DNA of 25,081 nt, taken from assembly GCA_039649115.1 (NCBI GenBank), contig JBBWZQ010000376.1:1-25081 (forward strand), given 5' to 3'. Within the stretch, counting starts at the first letter, position 1; every line of letters begins with the position of its first letter. Made by a program: the position numbers and the translations under genes. This stretch comes from DATEJJ01 sp039649115 (lineage in GTDB: Bacteria > Actinomycetota > Actinomycetes > Mycobacteriales > Micromonosporaceae). A model generated the notes under the pieces. The model ran no database searches, was not told where the DNA came from, and saw only the letters and a list, made by a program, of their open reading frames with translations. This document shows positions 1 through 7,505 of this stretch, in pieces.

Positions 1-243
1 GCGCCGGGGGCCGGCTCGCGGGCGGACCTGATGCACGAGTTGGTCCAGCGCCTCGCCGATCTCGCGGCCGACGCCGAGCGGTTGCCGCGCCGGACCGTAC
101 CGCGCCTGGAGAATCTGCTGGGGCTGCCCGACCAGTTGCGGGTGATCGCGGCCGACCTGCGCGTGGCGAACCCCGACGACGAGACGCTCGCGACCGCGGC
201 GGAACTCGTCAACGCGACCAACACGAGCATCGACCAGCAGTAG
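1..243 (+). CDS. C-terminal part of an unidentified protein (5' end outside window)
   Basis: The reading frame is open from the first base of the window and ends at TAG 241-243, so at least 80 residues are visible. An in-frame ATG lies at 31, but no ribosome binding site precedes it and the frame stays open upstream, so I treat this as the tail of a longer gene cut by the window edge. The visible part is a soluble, mostly helical segment rich in Ala, Leu, Asp and Arg, with no membrane segment, cysteine cluster or catalytic motif. I do not recognise the family. A strong palindromic terminator follows 6 bases after the stop, which supports a real gene end here. It converges on the thiolase gene. 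Confidence 0.6.
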   Translation, partial: APGAGSRADLMHELVQRLADLAADAERLPRRTVPRLENLLGLPDQLRVIAADLRVANPDDETLATAAELVNATNTSIDQQ

Positions 244-249
244 CGGCAA

Positions 250-279
250 CGGCGGCCCGGGAACGTTCCCGGGCCGCCG
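250..279. terminator. Bidirectional terminator, 30-bp perfect palindrome
   Basis: The left arm GGCGGCCCGGGAAC (251-264) is followed directly by its exact reverse complement (265-278), and C250/G279 extends the pairing. It lies between the stop of the plus-strand gene (243) and the stop of the minus-strand thiolase (298), so it can end transcription from both sides. There is no U-tract, as is usual in high-GC actinobacteria. Confidence 0.85.
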
Positions 280-297
280 GTTCTGCTAGATCGGACG

Positions 298-1566
298 TCA
301 GGACAGGCGCTCCAGCACCATCGCCATGCCCTGGCCGCCGCCGACGCACATCGTCTCCAGGCCGATGGTCTTGTCGTGCCAGTTCAGCGCGTTGAGCAGG
401 GTGCCGGTGATCCGGGCCCCGGTCATGCCGAACGGGTGGCCGACCGCGATCGCCCCGCCCATCACGTTGACCTTCTCCAGCGGGAGGCCCAACTGCTGGT
501 ACGAGGGGATGACCTGCGCGGCGAACGCCTCGTTGATCTCGACCAGGTCCACGTCGTCGATGCTCATCCCAGCGCGGGCGAGGGCCTGCTTCGACGCCTC
601 GACCGGGCCGATGCCCATGATCTCCGGCGACATCGCGGTCACGCCGGTGGACACGATCCGGGCCAGCGGCGTGATGCCCAGCTCCCGGGCCCTGGTGTCG
701 GACATGACCACCACGGCGGCGGCCCCGTCGTTGAGCGGGCAGCAGTTGCCGGCGGTGACCCGCCCGTCGGGGCGGAACACCGGCTTGAGCCCGGCCACCG
801 CCTCGTACGTGACGCCCGCGCGCGGTCCGTCGTCGGTCGACACGACGTCGCCGGACGGCGTCGTCACGGGAGTGATCTCACGGGCCCAGAAGCCGTCGGC
901 GATCGCCTTCTCGGCGAGGTTCTGGCTGCGTACGCCGAACTGGTCCATCTCGGAGCGGGAGACGTCGCAGATCTGGGCGAGGTTCTCGGCGGTCTGGCCC
1001 ATCGAGATGTAGATGTCGGGCAGCTCGCCGGACTGGCGCGGGTCGGTCCAGGTGGGCGCGCCGGCCTGGGCCCGCTTCTCGGTACGGGAGCCGGCCTCGG
1101 CGAACGTCGGGTTCTCCCAGCCGCCGCCCACGGCGGCCTTGGCCTCCGCCGGCAGGCTGTCGGAGTTGCCCCGGGCGAACCTGGAGACCAGCTCCACCCC
1201 GGCGGAGACGAACACGTCGCCCTCGCCGACCTTGATCGCGTGGAACGCCATCCGGGTGGTCTGCAGCGACGAGGAGCAGTACCGGGTGACCGTGGCGCCG
1301 GGCAGCGAGTCGTACCCGAGGAGGATGGCGACCACCCGTGCCATGTTGAAGCCCTGCTCGCCGCCGGGCAGGCCGCAGCCCAGGTACAGGTCGTCGATCT
1401 CGTGCGGGTCGAGCTGGGGCACCTTGTCCAGTGCGGCGCGGACCACGGTGGCGGCCAGGTCGTCGGGGCGCAGGTCGGCGAGGGAGCCCTTGACCGCGCG
1501 ACCGATGGGGGATCGGGCGGTGGCGACGATGACAGCGTTGCGATCTGGGGACGAGTCAGCGGGCAT
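298..1566 (-). CDS. Acetyl-CoA C-acyltransferase (thiolase, FadA type)
   Basis: A 422-residue thiolase that catalyses thiolytic cleavage or Claisen condensation of acyl-CoAs, most likely 3-ketoacyl-CoA thiolysis in fatty-acid beta-oxidation in the cytoplasm. The N-terminal half carries the nucleophilic cysteine in RYCSSSLQT (Cys97). The C-terminal half has NEAF (344-347), GGAIAVGHPFG with the catalytic His377, and CVGGGQG with the second catalytic cysteine, Cys407. All diagnostic residues are present and the length is normal for the family. No Shine-Dalgarno is well placed before the ATG. Instead a TAGCCT -10 box sits 6 nt upstream, suggesting a leaderless transcript separate from the SGNH genes 81 bp upstream. 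No hydratase/dehydrogenase partner is adjacent, so acetoacetyl-CoA thiolase activity is a possible alternative. Confidence 0.95.
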   Translation of the reverse strand: MPADSSPDRNAVIVATARSPIGRAVKGSLADLRPDDLAATVVRAALDKVPQLDPHEIDDLYLGCGLPGGEQGFNMARVVAILLGYDSLPGATVTRYCSSSLQTTRMAFHAIKVGEGDVFVSAGVELVSRFARGNSDSLPAEAKAAVGGGWENPTFAEAGSRTEKRAQAGAPTWTDPRQSGELPDIYISMGQTAENLAQICDVSRSEMDQFGVRSQNLAEKAIADGFWAREITPVTTPSGDVVSTDDGPRAGVTYEAVAGLKPVFRPDGRVTAGNCCPLNDGAAAVVVMSDTRARELGITPLARIVSTGVTAMSPEIMGIGPVEASKQALARAGMSIDDVDLVEINEAFAAQVIPSYQQLGLPLEKVNVMGGAIAVGHPFGMTGARITGTLLNALNWHDKTIGLETMCVGGGQGMAMVLERLS

Positions 1567-1572
1567 AGGTGG

Positions 1573-1578
1573 AGGCTA
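1573..1578 (-). promoter_or_regulatory. -10 box for leaderless thiolase transcript
   Basis: On the minus strand TAGCCT is followed after 6 nt by the thiolase ATG (1566-1564), matching the actinobacterial TANNNT leaderless arrangement. The box lies in the middle of a small inverted repeat, TGGAGG-TAG-CCTCCA (1570-1584). No convincing -35 hexamer was seen. Confidence 0.5.
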
Positions 1579-1647
1579 CCTCCAGGCGAGCGCAGCTGGA
1601 GCCGGGGTTTGGCGGCGGCGAGCACGCCCGACTGCTCAGTAGCGGCC

Positions 1648-2424
1648 CTATGTGGGACGTGGCACTCCGGCCGCGTCCGCGACCGCCGGCAGGAGGGCGT
1701 GCGCCCAGACGCGGTAGCCATCGGCCGAGGGGTGGTAACCGTCTTCGCAGAGGGTACCGGGGTCCGCGCGGAAGACGGCGCCGGTGCGCTCGGCGAGATC
1801 CACGGGTACCCCGCCGGCCCGCGCCACCGCCTCCGCCTGGGCCTCGGCGACCCGCCTGCCGTACGCTCCCATGATCTGGCGCAGTGGCTGCGCGATGGCC
1901 CGCACGGCGCCCAGGTCCGGGCAGGTGCCCACGACGACCGCGACTCCCGCGTCGCGCAACCGGCGCACCGCGGCCGCGAGGTAGGCCCCGGCCCGCCGGG
2001 GCCGGCGCAGGCTCACCGCGTCGTTCGCGCCGACCAGGATCACGGCCACGTCCGGTGGCCTGCCGAGCAAAGCGCGTGCCACCTGGGTGGCGAGGTCGAC
2101 CGAGCGGGAACCGTGTACCGCCACGCTGGACAGCTCGACCCGCCGCCCGGTGTCGGCGAGCAGCTCGGCGAGGCGCCCGCCCACCGTGTCGGCCACCCGA
2201 CCGACGCCGACACCGAGTGCCGAGGAGTCGCCGAGCAGCACCAGGCGCAGCGGCGCGGCGCTCGCCTCACCGATGGACGTGCGCATGGCGAGGCCCATGT
2301 CCGGCTGCGCGTACCGGCGGGTGCGGGCGGCCACCGCCTCGGCGGCGATCAGCGCGGCGCCACCGACGGTACCGGCGACCAGCGTGACCGCCGCCGCCTT
2401 GCCAACCCGCCTCGCCAGACGCAT
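1648..2424 (-). CDS. SGNH/GDSL-family hydrolase (shorter paralogue)
   Basis: A 258-residue SGNH-fold esterase/lipase-like protein. A hydrophobic N-terminal segment (about residues 10-34) after several arginines looks like a signal anchor or export signal, so it probably acts at or outside the membrane. Block I is LLGDSSALG (nucleophile Ser67), block III is VGANDAV (Asn134), and block V is EDGYHPSADGY with Asp228 and His231. The substrate cannot be deduced. It starts 4 nt after the stop of the upstream SGNH gene. Its ribosome binding site GGAG overlaps that gene's end, so the two form an operon. The two proteins share layout and phrases such as the VGTCPDLG segment, pointing to tandem duplication. 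The family also contains acyltransferase- and carbohydrate-esterase-like members. Confidence 0.9.
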   Translation of the reverse strand: MRLARRVGKAAAVTLVAGTVGGAALIAAEAVAARTRRYAQPDMGLAMRTSIGEASAAPLRLVLLGDSSALGVGVGRVADTVGGRLAELLADTGRRVELSSVAVHGSRSVDLATQVARALLGRPPDVAVILVGANDAVSLRRPRRAGAYLAAAVRRLRDAGVAVVVGTCPDLGAVRAIAQPLRQIMGAYGRRVAEAQAEAVARAGGVPVDLAERTGAVFRADPGTLCEDGYHPSADGYRVWAHALLPAVADAAGVPRPT

Positions 2425-2428
2425 CTGC

Positions 2429-3457
2429 TCACTCCACTATGGACGGTACCGGGGTGGCGGCCGGGTCCTGCCGCCGCTCGGTCAGCTGCCGTACCCGGTG
2501 GCGCAACTCGACCCAGCGGCCGGCCGGGCCACGTTCGCGGCCGGCGACCCGCGCCGCGGTGACCTCGGTGCCGGCCTGGTCCGCTGCCTCGACCGCGGCC
2601 TGCGCCAACGACCGTACCCCCTCGTCGCCCGCGAGGCGGGAAGGTTCCTCGGCTTCCTGCCCCGGGCCGACCGCCGCGGCGATCAGCGTGGGCAGGATGG
2701 CCGCGGCGGCCGTCGCGTACCCGTCCGCGGACGGGTGGAATCGGTCCGCGCTGAACATCAGGCCCGGCGACGCGTAGAACGTGGGTCCGACCAGATCGGC
2801 CAGGGACACCGTGGCCGCGCCCGCCTCCACGACGGCGTACGTCTGGGCCGCCGCCAACTGCCGGCTCCAGCGGCGGGCCAGCCAGCGCAGCGGCGGCTGG
2901 ATCGGCCGGATCGTGCCGAGGTCGGGGCAGGTGCCGACGACCACCTGGCAGCCGACCGCACGCAGTTCGCGGACCGACTCGGCGAGGTAGCCGACCGCGA
3001 CCGGGAACGGAATCCGGTGCGTGACGTCGTTGCCGCCGACCAGGATCACCGCGACGTCGGGCCGCCAGGGGATGGCCAGTTCACGCTGCGGCACCAGCCC
3101 GGCGGACAGCGAGCCGGCCACCGCGACGTTGCGGACCAGTACCGGCCGGTGCAGCCGCTCGGCCAGGCCGCAGGCCAGCAGGGCGGCCGGGGTGTCGCGC
3201 GGGCGGTCGACGCCCATGCCGGCGGCGGTCGAGTCGCCGAGCACGGCCATCCGCAGCGGTTTGCCCGGATACTCGGTGCCGTACCGGCCGTCGGAGCGCG
3301 GCGGCGGCGCCTCGGCCCGCGGGATGGTGTGCCGGGCCAGCCGGGCCTGCCCGACGAGGACACCCGCGAAGAGGCCGCCGGCCACGCCGGCACCGAAGCC
3401 GCCGTACGCGCCGGCGAGCGCGAGGTTCCTGGTGATCCGCCCGCCCCGTTCGCTCAT
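2429..3457 (-). CDS. SGNH/GDSL-family hydrolase with C-terminal extension
   Basis: A 342-residue paralogue of the following gene. A glycine- and alanine-rich hydrophobic stretch at about residues 10-36 is a likely membrane anchor. The catalytic blocks are AVLGDSTAAG (nucleophile Ser76), VGGNDVT, and DRFHPSADGY with the Asp and His of the triad. After the hydrolase domain (about 65-250) comes a roughly 90-residue extension rich in Glu, Ala and Arg that looks helical and is absent from the shorter paralogue. The ATG is preceded by GGAGG (3467-3471) at a spacing of 9. It is the first gene of a two-gene SGNH operon. Duplication followed by divergence of the tail is the simplest reading. The substrate is unknown. 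Confidence 0.9.
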   Translation of the reverse strand: MSERGGRITRNLALAGAYGGFGAGVAGGLFAGVLVGQARLARHTIPRAEAPPPRSDGRYGTEYPGKPLRMAVLGDSTAAGMGVDRPRDTPAALLACGLAERLHRPVLVRNVAVAGSLSAGLVPQRELAIPWRPDVAVILVGGNDVTHRIPFPVAVGYLAESVRELRAVGCQVVVGTCPDLGTIRPIQPPLRWLARRWSRQLAAAQTYAVVEAGAATVSLADLVGPTFYASPGLMFSADRFHPSADGYATAAAAILPTLIAAAVGPGQEAEEPSRLAGDEGVRSLAQAAVEAADQAGTEVTAARVAGRERGPAGRWVELRHRVRQLTERRQDPAATPVPSIVE

Positions 3458-3484
3458 GGCCGCTCACCTCCACCCTGTGCCCGC

Positions 3485-3511
3485 GATGCCGGCCGCCACG
3501 CGGCCGGCATC
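3485..3511 (-). terminator. 12-bp perfect hairpin in the SGNH operon leader
   Basis: GATGCCGGCCGC (3485-3496) and its exact complement (3500-3511) enclose a 3-nt loop. It lies 28-54 nt upstream of the SGNH start and downstream of the PPOX-like gene on the same strand. It could end PPOX transcription or act as an attenuator in the SGNH leader. The sequence alone does not decide between these. Confidence 0.5.
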
Positions 3512-3620
3512 CCTGCCGATCTTCCTTCGGCATCCCCGCGGATCGTCCCTTCGGCGTCTGTGCCGATGTTCCTGAGGACCTTTGAGAGTAGCTCGGAGGG
3601 ACACCTTCCGCCGACGCTCG

Positions 3621-3660
3621 ACCGGATGTGTCCGGTCCCCACTCAGCCGGACTTGTCCGG
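3621..3660 (-). terminator. Two near-identical hairpins at the end of the PPOX-like gene
   Basis: ACCGGA-TGTG-TCCGGT (3621-3636) lies just beyond the stop codon. CCGGAC-TT-GTCCGG (3647-3660) lies in the last codons. The flanks also match (TCCGGTCCC occurs in both), so this looks like a small duplicated element acting as a tandem terminator. Confidence 0.5.
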
Positions 3661-4053
3661 TCCCGCGCGGTCGATCGCCATTCTCAGCAGGACCCGCCGC
3701 TCGCGTACCATCGCGGCCCGGTAGTCGTCCCAGTCCGGATGCTCGCCCGCGGTCCGCCGGTAGTAGTCGACCAGGGGGTCCATCGCCTCCGGTAGGTCGA
3801 TGACGGTTACCCGACCGTCGACTTGTACCCACCTCCCGTAGAAGGCGTCGGGAAGCACGCACAGGTACGCGCGGGGGTCCCGGCGCAGGTTGCGCACCTT
3901 GTACGCGGTATGCCGGGTGCTGATCACCACGTACCCGTCGCCGTCCAGGTTCGCGGTGACCGGGCTGAGCTGCGGTGCGCCGTCGGCGCGGTAGGTGGCC
4001 AGCACGGCCTGGTGCTGGGTGCGGATGACGTCACGTGCCTCGTTGATGTCCAT
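3643..4053 (-). CDS. PPOX-class, probable F420-dependent oxidoreductase
   Basis: A 136-residue protein with the split beta-barrel flavin/deazaflavin-binding fold of the pyridoxamine-5'-phosphate oxidase superfamily. Recognisable family features are the N-terminal helix followed by AVLATYRADGAPQLSPV, the VVISTRHTAYKVRNLRRDPR region (cofactor-phosphate contacts), and the VQVDGRVTVIDLPEA strand. The C-terminal region with HPDWDDYRAAM resembles actinobacterial F420-linked members. A redox role on an unknown substrate is therefore inferred. FMN- or haem-binding members of the superfamily cannot be excluded. It diverges from the DUF1232 gene with only 35 bp between starts, so the two promoters must overlap. 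No strong Shine-Dalgarno precedes the ATG. Confidence 0.85.
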   Translation of the reverse strand: MDINEARDVIRTQHQAVLATYRADGAPQLSPVTANLDGDGYVVISTRHTAYKVRNLRRDPRAYLCVLPDAFYGRWVQVDGRVTVIDLPEAMDPLVDYYRRTAGEHPDWDDYRAAMVRERRVLLRMAIDRAGPDKSG

Positions 4054-4088
4054 GGGTAGATCTTGCCTCGGCGGGGCATCATGGATGC

Positions 4089-4430
4089 ATGCCGAAGCTA
4101 GGGCGAAAGGCCGCGTTCACCACGCTGTGGACGATCCTGCGGGGCGTACGCGGCGGGCCACCGCTGGGCATGCGCATGTCCGCGGTGCCGCGATTGATCG
4201 GCGCGACGTTCACCGGCCGGTACGACGGCAAGGGGCGGGTCCTCGGGATTGTCCTCGCCGCCCTGTACATCATCTCGCCCATCGACCTGGTCCCCGAGGC
4301 GTTCTTCGCCTTCTTCGGCCTGGCCGACGACGCGTTCATCGCGATCTGGCTGGCCGGCGCGCTGATGTCCGAGACCGAGCGGTTCCTCGTCTGGGAGCGG
4401 CGCCGGGAAGCGTCGCTGAGCGGTCGTTGA
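4089..4430 (+). CDS. DUF1232 (YkvA-like) small membrane protein
   Basis: A 113-residue protein with a DUF1232 domain in its C-terminal half. It contains the hallmark ISPIDLVPE followed by GLADDAF, between two hydrophobic helices (about residues 55-70 and 80-97). The N-terminal half is basic. DUF1232 proteins are widespread small membrane proteins without a settled biochemical role. The ATG has no clear ribosome binding site. A weak CATCAT hexamer 6 nt upstream (4077-4082) could be a leaderless -10, but that is uncertain. The gene ends 45 bp before cystathionine beta-synthase. Confidence 0.85.
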   Translation: MPKLGRKAAFTTLWTILRGVRGGPPLGMRMSAVPRLIGATFTGRYDGKGRVLGIVLAALYIISPIDLVPEAFFAFFGLADDAFIAIWLAGALMSETERFLVWERRREASLSGR

Positions 4431-4462
4431 CTGATCCTCACGGGGGAACCGCCTTACCGCAC

Positions 4463-4468
4463 TATCCT
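4463..4468 (+). promoter_or_regulatory. -10 box for leaderless cystathionine beta-synthase transcript
   Basis: TATCCT lies 7 nt before the GTG start at 4476, the expected spacing for a transcript beginning at the start codon. There is no usable Shine-Dalgarno in the 10 nt before GTG. A good TTGACT is present at 4427-4432, but at 30 nt it is too far away to be the matching -35. Confidence 0.55.
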
Positions 4469-4475
4469 CGATCTC

Positions 4476-5849
4476 GTGCACTACTACGACAACGTCGTCG
4501 AACTCGTCGGCAACACCCCGCTGGTACGGCTGCGCAACGTCAGCGAGGGGATCGAGACGCTCGTGCTCGCGAAGGTCGAGTACTTCAACCCCGGCGGCAG
4601 CGTGAAGGACCGCATCGCGCTGCGCATGGTCGAGGAGGCGGAGAAGTCCGGCCTGCTCGCCCCCGGCGGCACGATCGTCGAGCCGACCTCGGGAAACACC
4701 GGCGTGGGGCTGGCGCTCGTGGCGCAGACCCGCGGGTACCGGTGCGTGTTCGTCTGCCCCGACAAGGTGTCCGAGGACAAGCAGAACGTGCTGCGCGCGT
4801 ACGGCGCCGAGGTGGTGGTCTGCCCGACCGCGGTGGCCCCCGAGGACCCCCGCTCCTACTACAGCGTTTCCGACCGGCTGGCCCGCGAGATCCCGGGCGC
4901 CTGGAAGCCCGACCAGTACGCAAACCCGAACAACCCTCGCTCCCACTACGAGTCCACCGGGCCCGAGTTGTGGGAGCAGACGGCAGGGCGGATCACGCAC
5001 TTCGTCGCGGGCGTCGGCACCGGCGGCACCATCTCCGGCGTGGGCAACTACCTGCGGGAGGTGTCCGAGGGCCGCGTGAAGATCATCGGCGCGGACCCCG
5101 AGGGCTCGGTGTACTCCGGCGGCAGCGGCCGGCCGTACCTCGTGGAGGGCGTCGGTGAGGACTTCTGGCCGAAGACGTACGACCCGGAGGTCTGCGACGA
5201 GATCATCAAGGTCTCCGACAAGGAGTCGTTCGAGATGACCCGCCGGCTGGCCCGCGAGGAGGGGCTGCTGGTGGGCGGGTCCTGCGGCATGGCCGCCGTC
5301 GCCGCGCTGCGGGTGGCGCGCGCGGCCGGCCCGGACGACGTCGTGGTCGTGTTGCTGCCGGACGGCGGGCGCGGCTACCTGTCGAAGATCTTCAACGACG
5401 ACTGGATGGCACGTTACGGCTTTCTGGGGGTACCGGAGGGCCAGGGCGCCACGGTCGCGGACGTCCTTGAGGAGAAGGGTGGCCGGCTGCCCGAGCTGGT
5501 CCACGTGCACCCGACCGAGACCGTGCGCGAGGCGATCGACGTGATGCGCGAGTACGGCGTGTCCCAGCTGCCGGTACTCAAGGCCGAGCCGCCGGTGGTG
5601 ACCGGCGAGGTGGTCGGCTCCATCGCGGAGCGGGACCTGCTGGACGCGCTGTTCGGCGGCACCGCCCACCTGCACGACATGATCGAACGGCACCTGGCGC
5701 CGCCGCTGCCGATGATCGGGGGTGGCCAGCCGGTGGGCGAGGCGGTGGCGCTGCTGGAGACCTCCGACGCGGCGCTGGTGCTCATCGACGGCAAGCCGCG
5801 TGGCGTACTGACCCGCCAGGACCTGCTCGCCCACCTCGGCGCGCGTTGA
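4476..5849 (+). CDS. cbs: Cystathionine beta-synthase
   Basis: A 457-residue fold-type II PLP enzyme that condenses serine (or O-acetylserine) with homocysteine to cystathionine, the first step of reverse transsulfuration. The catalytic domain (about 1-320) shows NPGGSVKDR with the PLP lysine Lys44, the TSGNTGVGLA substrate loop (71-80), the phosphate-binding GTGGTISGVG (181-190), and GGSCGMA near the cofactor pyridine site. Two C-terminal CBS domains follow (about 335-395 and 400-455), typical of regulatory modules binding adenosyl ligands. There is no N-terminal haem segment, as expected in bacteria. The GTG start is chosen from the homologous N-terminus and the -10 box 7 nt upstream. The stop TGA directly abuts the opposing htrA-like stop. 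A metB-like gene lies 7.6 kb downstream. Confidence 0.95.
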   Translation: MHYYDNVVELVGNTPLVRLRNVSEGIETLVLAKVEYFNPGGSVKDRIALRMVEEAEKSGLLAPGGTIVEPTSGNTGVGLALVAQTRGYRCVFVCPDKVSEDKQNVLRAYGAEVVVCPTAVAPEDPRSYYSVSDRLAREIPGAWKPDQYANPNNPRSHYESTGPELWEQTAGRITHFVAGVGTGGTISGVGNYLREVSEGRVKIIGADPEGSVYSGGSGRPYLVEGVGEDFWPKTYDPEVCDEIIKVSDKESFEMTRRLAREEGLLVGGSCGMAAVAALRVARAAGPDDVVVVLLPDGGRGYLSKIFNDDWMARYGFLGVPEGQGATVADVLEEKGGRLPELVHVHPTETVREAIDVMREYGVSQLPVLKAEPPVVTGEVVGSIAERDLLDALFGGTAHLHDMIERHLAPPLPMIGGGQPVGEAVALLETSDAALVLIDGKPRGVLTRQDLLAHLGAR

Positions 5850-6806
5850 TCACGCGTTGGTCGTCAGCTCCGCCGGTACCGCCACCACGTCGACCAGCGC
5901 ACCCTTGCGGAGCAGGGTGATGGGCAGCCGGGCACCGATGGCCGGGCCGAGCATCAGCCGCAGCAGCGCCTGTACGCTCTCCACCGGCCTGCCGGCCGCG
6001 GTGAGCAGCACGTCACCCAGGTAGATCCCGGCCAGACCGGCCGGGCTGCCCGGCACCACCTCGACGACGCGCAGCCCGACCTTCTGCCCCAGCCGGGCCG
6101 CGAGCGCCGGCGGCAGCGGCATCGGCGCACCGGCGACGCCGAGCCAGGCCCGCCGTACCCGTCCGGTCGACAACAGCTCCGAGATGATCTGCCGGGTGGT
6201 GGAGTTGATGGGTACCGCCAGCCCCAGGCCGTAGCCGGCCACCGCGGTGTTGATCCCGACGACGGTGCCGGCCGAGTCGGCCAGCGCGCCGCCCGAGTTG
6301 CCCGGGTTCAGCGCGGCGTCCGTCTGGATGACGTCGTCGATGAGGCGTACCTGCCGCCCGTCGCGCGCCGGGATCGAGCGGCCCAGCCCGCTCACCACGC
6401 CCGCGGTCACCGAGCCGGCCAGCCCCATCGGGTTGCCGATCGCCACCACGAGCTGGCCGATGCGCAGCTGGTCGGCGTCGCCGAGGGTCGCCGGGGGCAC
6501 GCTGGTCGACCGGGAGCGCAGCACCGCGAGGTCGGCGAGCGGATCGGCGCCGACCACGTCGAACCGGGACTCGGTACCGTCGCTGAAGCCCGCGGTCCCG
6601 TGCTGCGCGCCGGCCACCACGTGTGCGCTTGTCAAGAGGAAGCCGTCTTCGGTGAAGACGACTCCGGAGCCCGCGCCGGAACCCTGCGAGGTGCGCACCG
6701 ACAGGGCACCCACGCTGGGCCGAAGTCGTTCGGCCACTGCCGTCACGACCTGGCTGTACGCGTCCAGAGGGTCCATGTACGGACACAACAACACGTCGAC
6801 GTACAC
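5850..6806 (-). CDS. HtrA/DegP-like serine protease with PDZ domain
   Basis: A protein of up to 318 residues. The trypsin-like domain carries the triad His62 (LLTSAHVVAG), Asp92 (ADLAVL) and Ser171 (NPGNSGGAL). A C-terminal PDZ domain (about 215-310) includes VVEVVPGSPAGLAGIYLGD. Such proteases degrade or chaperone misfolded proteins. Unlike most family members it has no clear signal peptide or long membrane anchor, so it may be cytoplasmic. Two starts are possible. GTG at 6806 has an upstream GAGGGA but close spacing. ATG ten codons later (6776) begins MDPLDAYSQ and gives a more family-like N-terminus. The gene is convergent with cbs with no intervening base and divergent from the small cysteine protein. 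Confidence 0.9.
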   Translation of the reverse strand: MYVDVLLCPYMDPLDAYSQVVTAVAERLRPSVGALSVRTSQGSGAGSGVVFTEDGFLLTSAHVVAGAQHGTAGFSDGTESRFDVVGADPLADLAVLRSRSTSVPPATLGDADQLRIGQLVVAIGNPMGLAGSVTAGVVSGLGRSIPARDGRQVRLIDDVIQTDAALNPGNSGGALADSAGTVVGINTAVAGYGLGLAVPINSTTRQIISELLSTGRVRRAWLGVAGAPMPLPPALAARLGQKVGLRVVEVVPGSPAGLAGIYLGDVLLTAAGRPVESVQALLRLMLGPAIGARLPITLLRKGALVDVVAVPAELTTNA

Positions 6807-6863
6807 CCATCCCTCGCGCGGTTACGCCGTGGGCGAAGCGCGGGCCCCCGCACCGGATCGGTA

Positions 6864-6878
6864 TCCCCCATCGGGGGA
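6864..6878. promoter_or_regulatory. Inverted repeat in the htrA-like/CxxC protein intergenic region
   Basis: TCCCCC-ATC-GGGGGA forms a 6-bp-arm palindrome about midway between the two divergent starts. It could be an operator or a short hairpin. A TACCTT hexamer at 6919-6924 is a candidate -10 for the plus-strand gene. Confidence 0.3.
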
Positions 6879-6982
6879 AGTCGCACATCTTGTCCGCTGG
6901 CGGACCGGCCCGAGTGCCTACCTTCGCATTCGGAGGTTGAAGGTCCGCAACGAGGACCGTCTCCGAGTGGGGGGAGGAAACG

Positions 6983-7291
6983 TTGATCAGCGTGGATCAC
7001 GCGGAGGCGGTCGACGTTGTCGACAGCTTGCTCTGGCGGGATGCGCAACACATGCTCGGCCGGCACGCCGCACCCGACGGCGGCGGCCAGTGTGTCTGGT
7101 GTGGACGGTCCTGGCCGTGCGCGCCCCGCCGGCTCGCCGAACGGGCCGAGAAGGCCGCGTTCAAGCCGTGGAACGAGGTCTGGACCGCCCGGCACGACCT
7201 GCACAGCCTGCGGTCGACGCCCAGCTGGCGGGCCGAGCTGGCCGACGTACAACCACGGCGCGGCGCCCCCAACCGCGGCCTGTTCGACTGA
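6983..7291 (+). CDS. Small uncharacterised protein with CxxC motif
   Basis: A 102-residue soluble protein of unknown function. I start it at TTG 6983 because GGAGG (6973-6977) lies 5 nt upstream; the next in-frame GTG at 6992 is 14 nt away. The central QCVWCGRSWPCAP places Cys37, Cys40 and Cys46 together, with His23 and His28 before them, suggesting a small metal (zinc) site or a redox pair. The rest is rich in Arg, Trp and acidic residues, ending in GAPNRGLFD. It has too few cysteines in the wrong spacing for a WhiB Fe-S protein. It stands alone, divergent from the protease gene, and nothing downstream on the same strand is coding for nearly 1.9 kb. Confidence 0.7.
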   Translation: MISVDHAEAVDVVDSLLWRDAQHMLGRHAAPDGGGQCVWCGRSWPCAPRRLAERAEKAAFKPWNEVWTARHDLHSLRSTPSWRAELADVQPRRGAPNRGLFD

Positions 7292-7505
7292 CGTGCACCA
7301 CTCCGGATCTACCGACCGGACATTCTCAACTCCATGGACGTGACTTGGACGCGAACCACCGTCGCAAGCCACCCGCACCGCGGTGACACCGCGGCGTCCC
7401 GCCAGCGCCGCACCGTCCCGCACACCTGCTCCGCCCACCTGGCAGCGGGCTCGCCTCCGCCTTGCTGCCCAGCGCCTCCGGCCAGGCGCGACCCGGGCGA
7501 GTAGG

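Noticed and set aside
376..2562. 728-codon open frame on the plus strand
   Set aside because: Antisense to thiolase and SGNH genes that have full catalytic motifs; composition is typical of a shadow frame.
4427..4432. TTGACT as the -35 of the cystathionine beta-synthase promoter
   Set aside because: The distance to the TATCCT -10 is 30 nt, far from the usual 16-19.
4098..5834. 578-codon open frame on the minus strand
   Set aside because: Antisense to DUF1232 and cystathionine beta-synthase, no domain and no ribosome binding site.
6983..7291. WhiB-type regulator
   Set aside because: WhiB needs four conserved cysteines with a C..CxxC..C pattern and a GVWGG turn; only three clustered cysteines are present.
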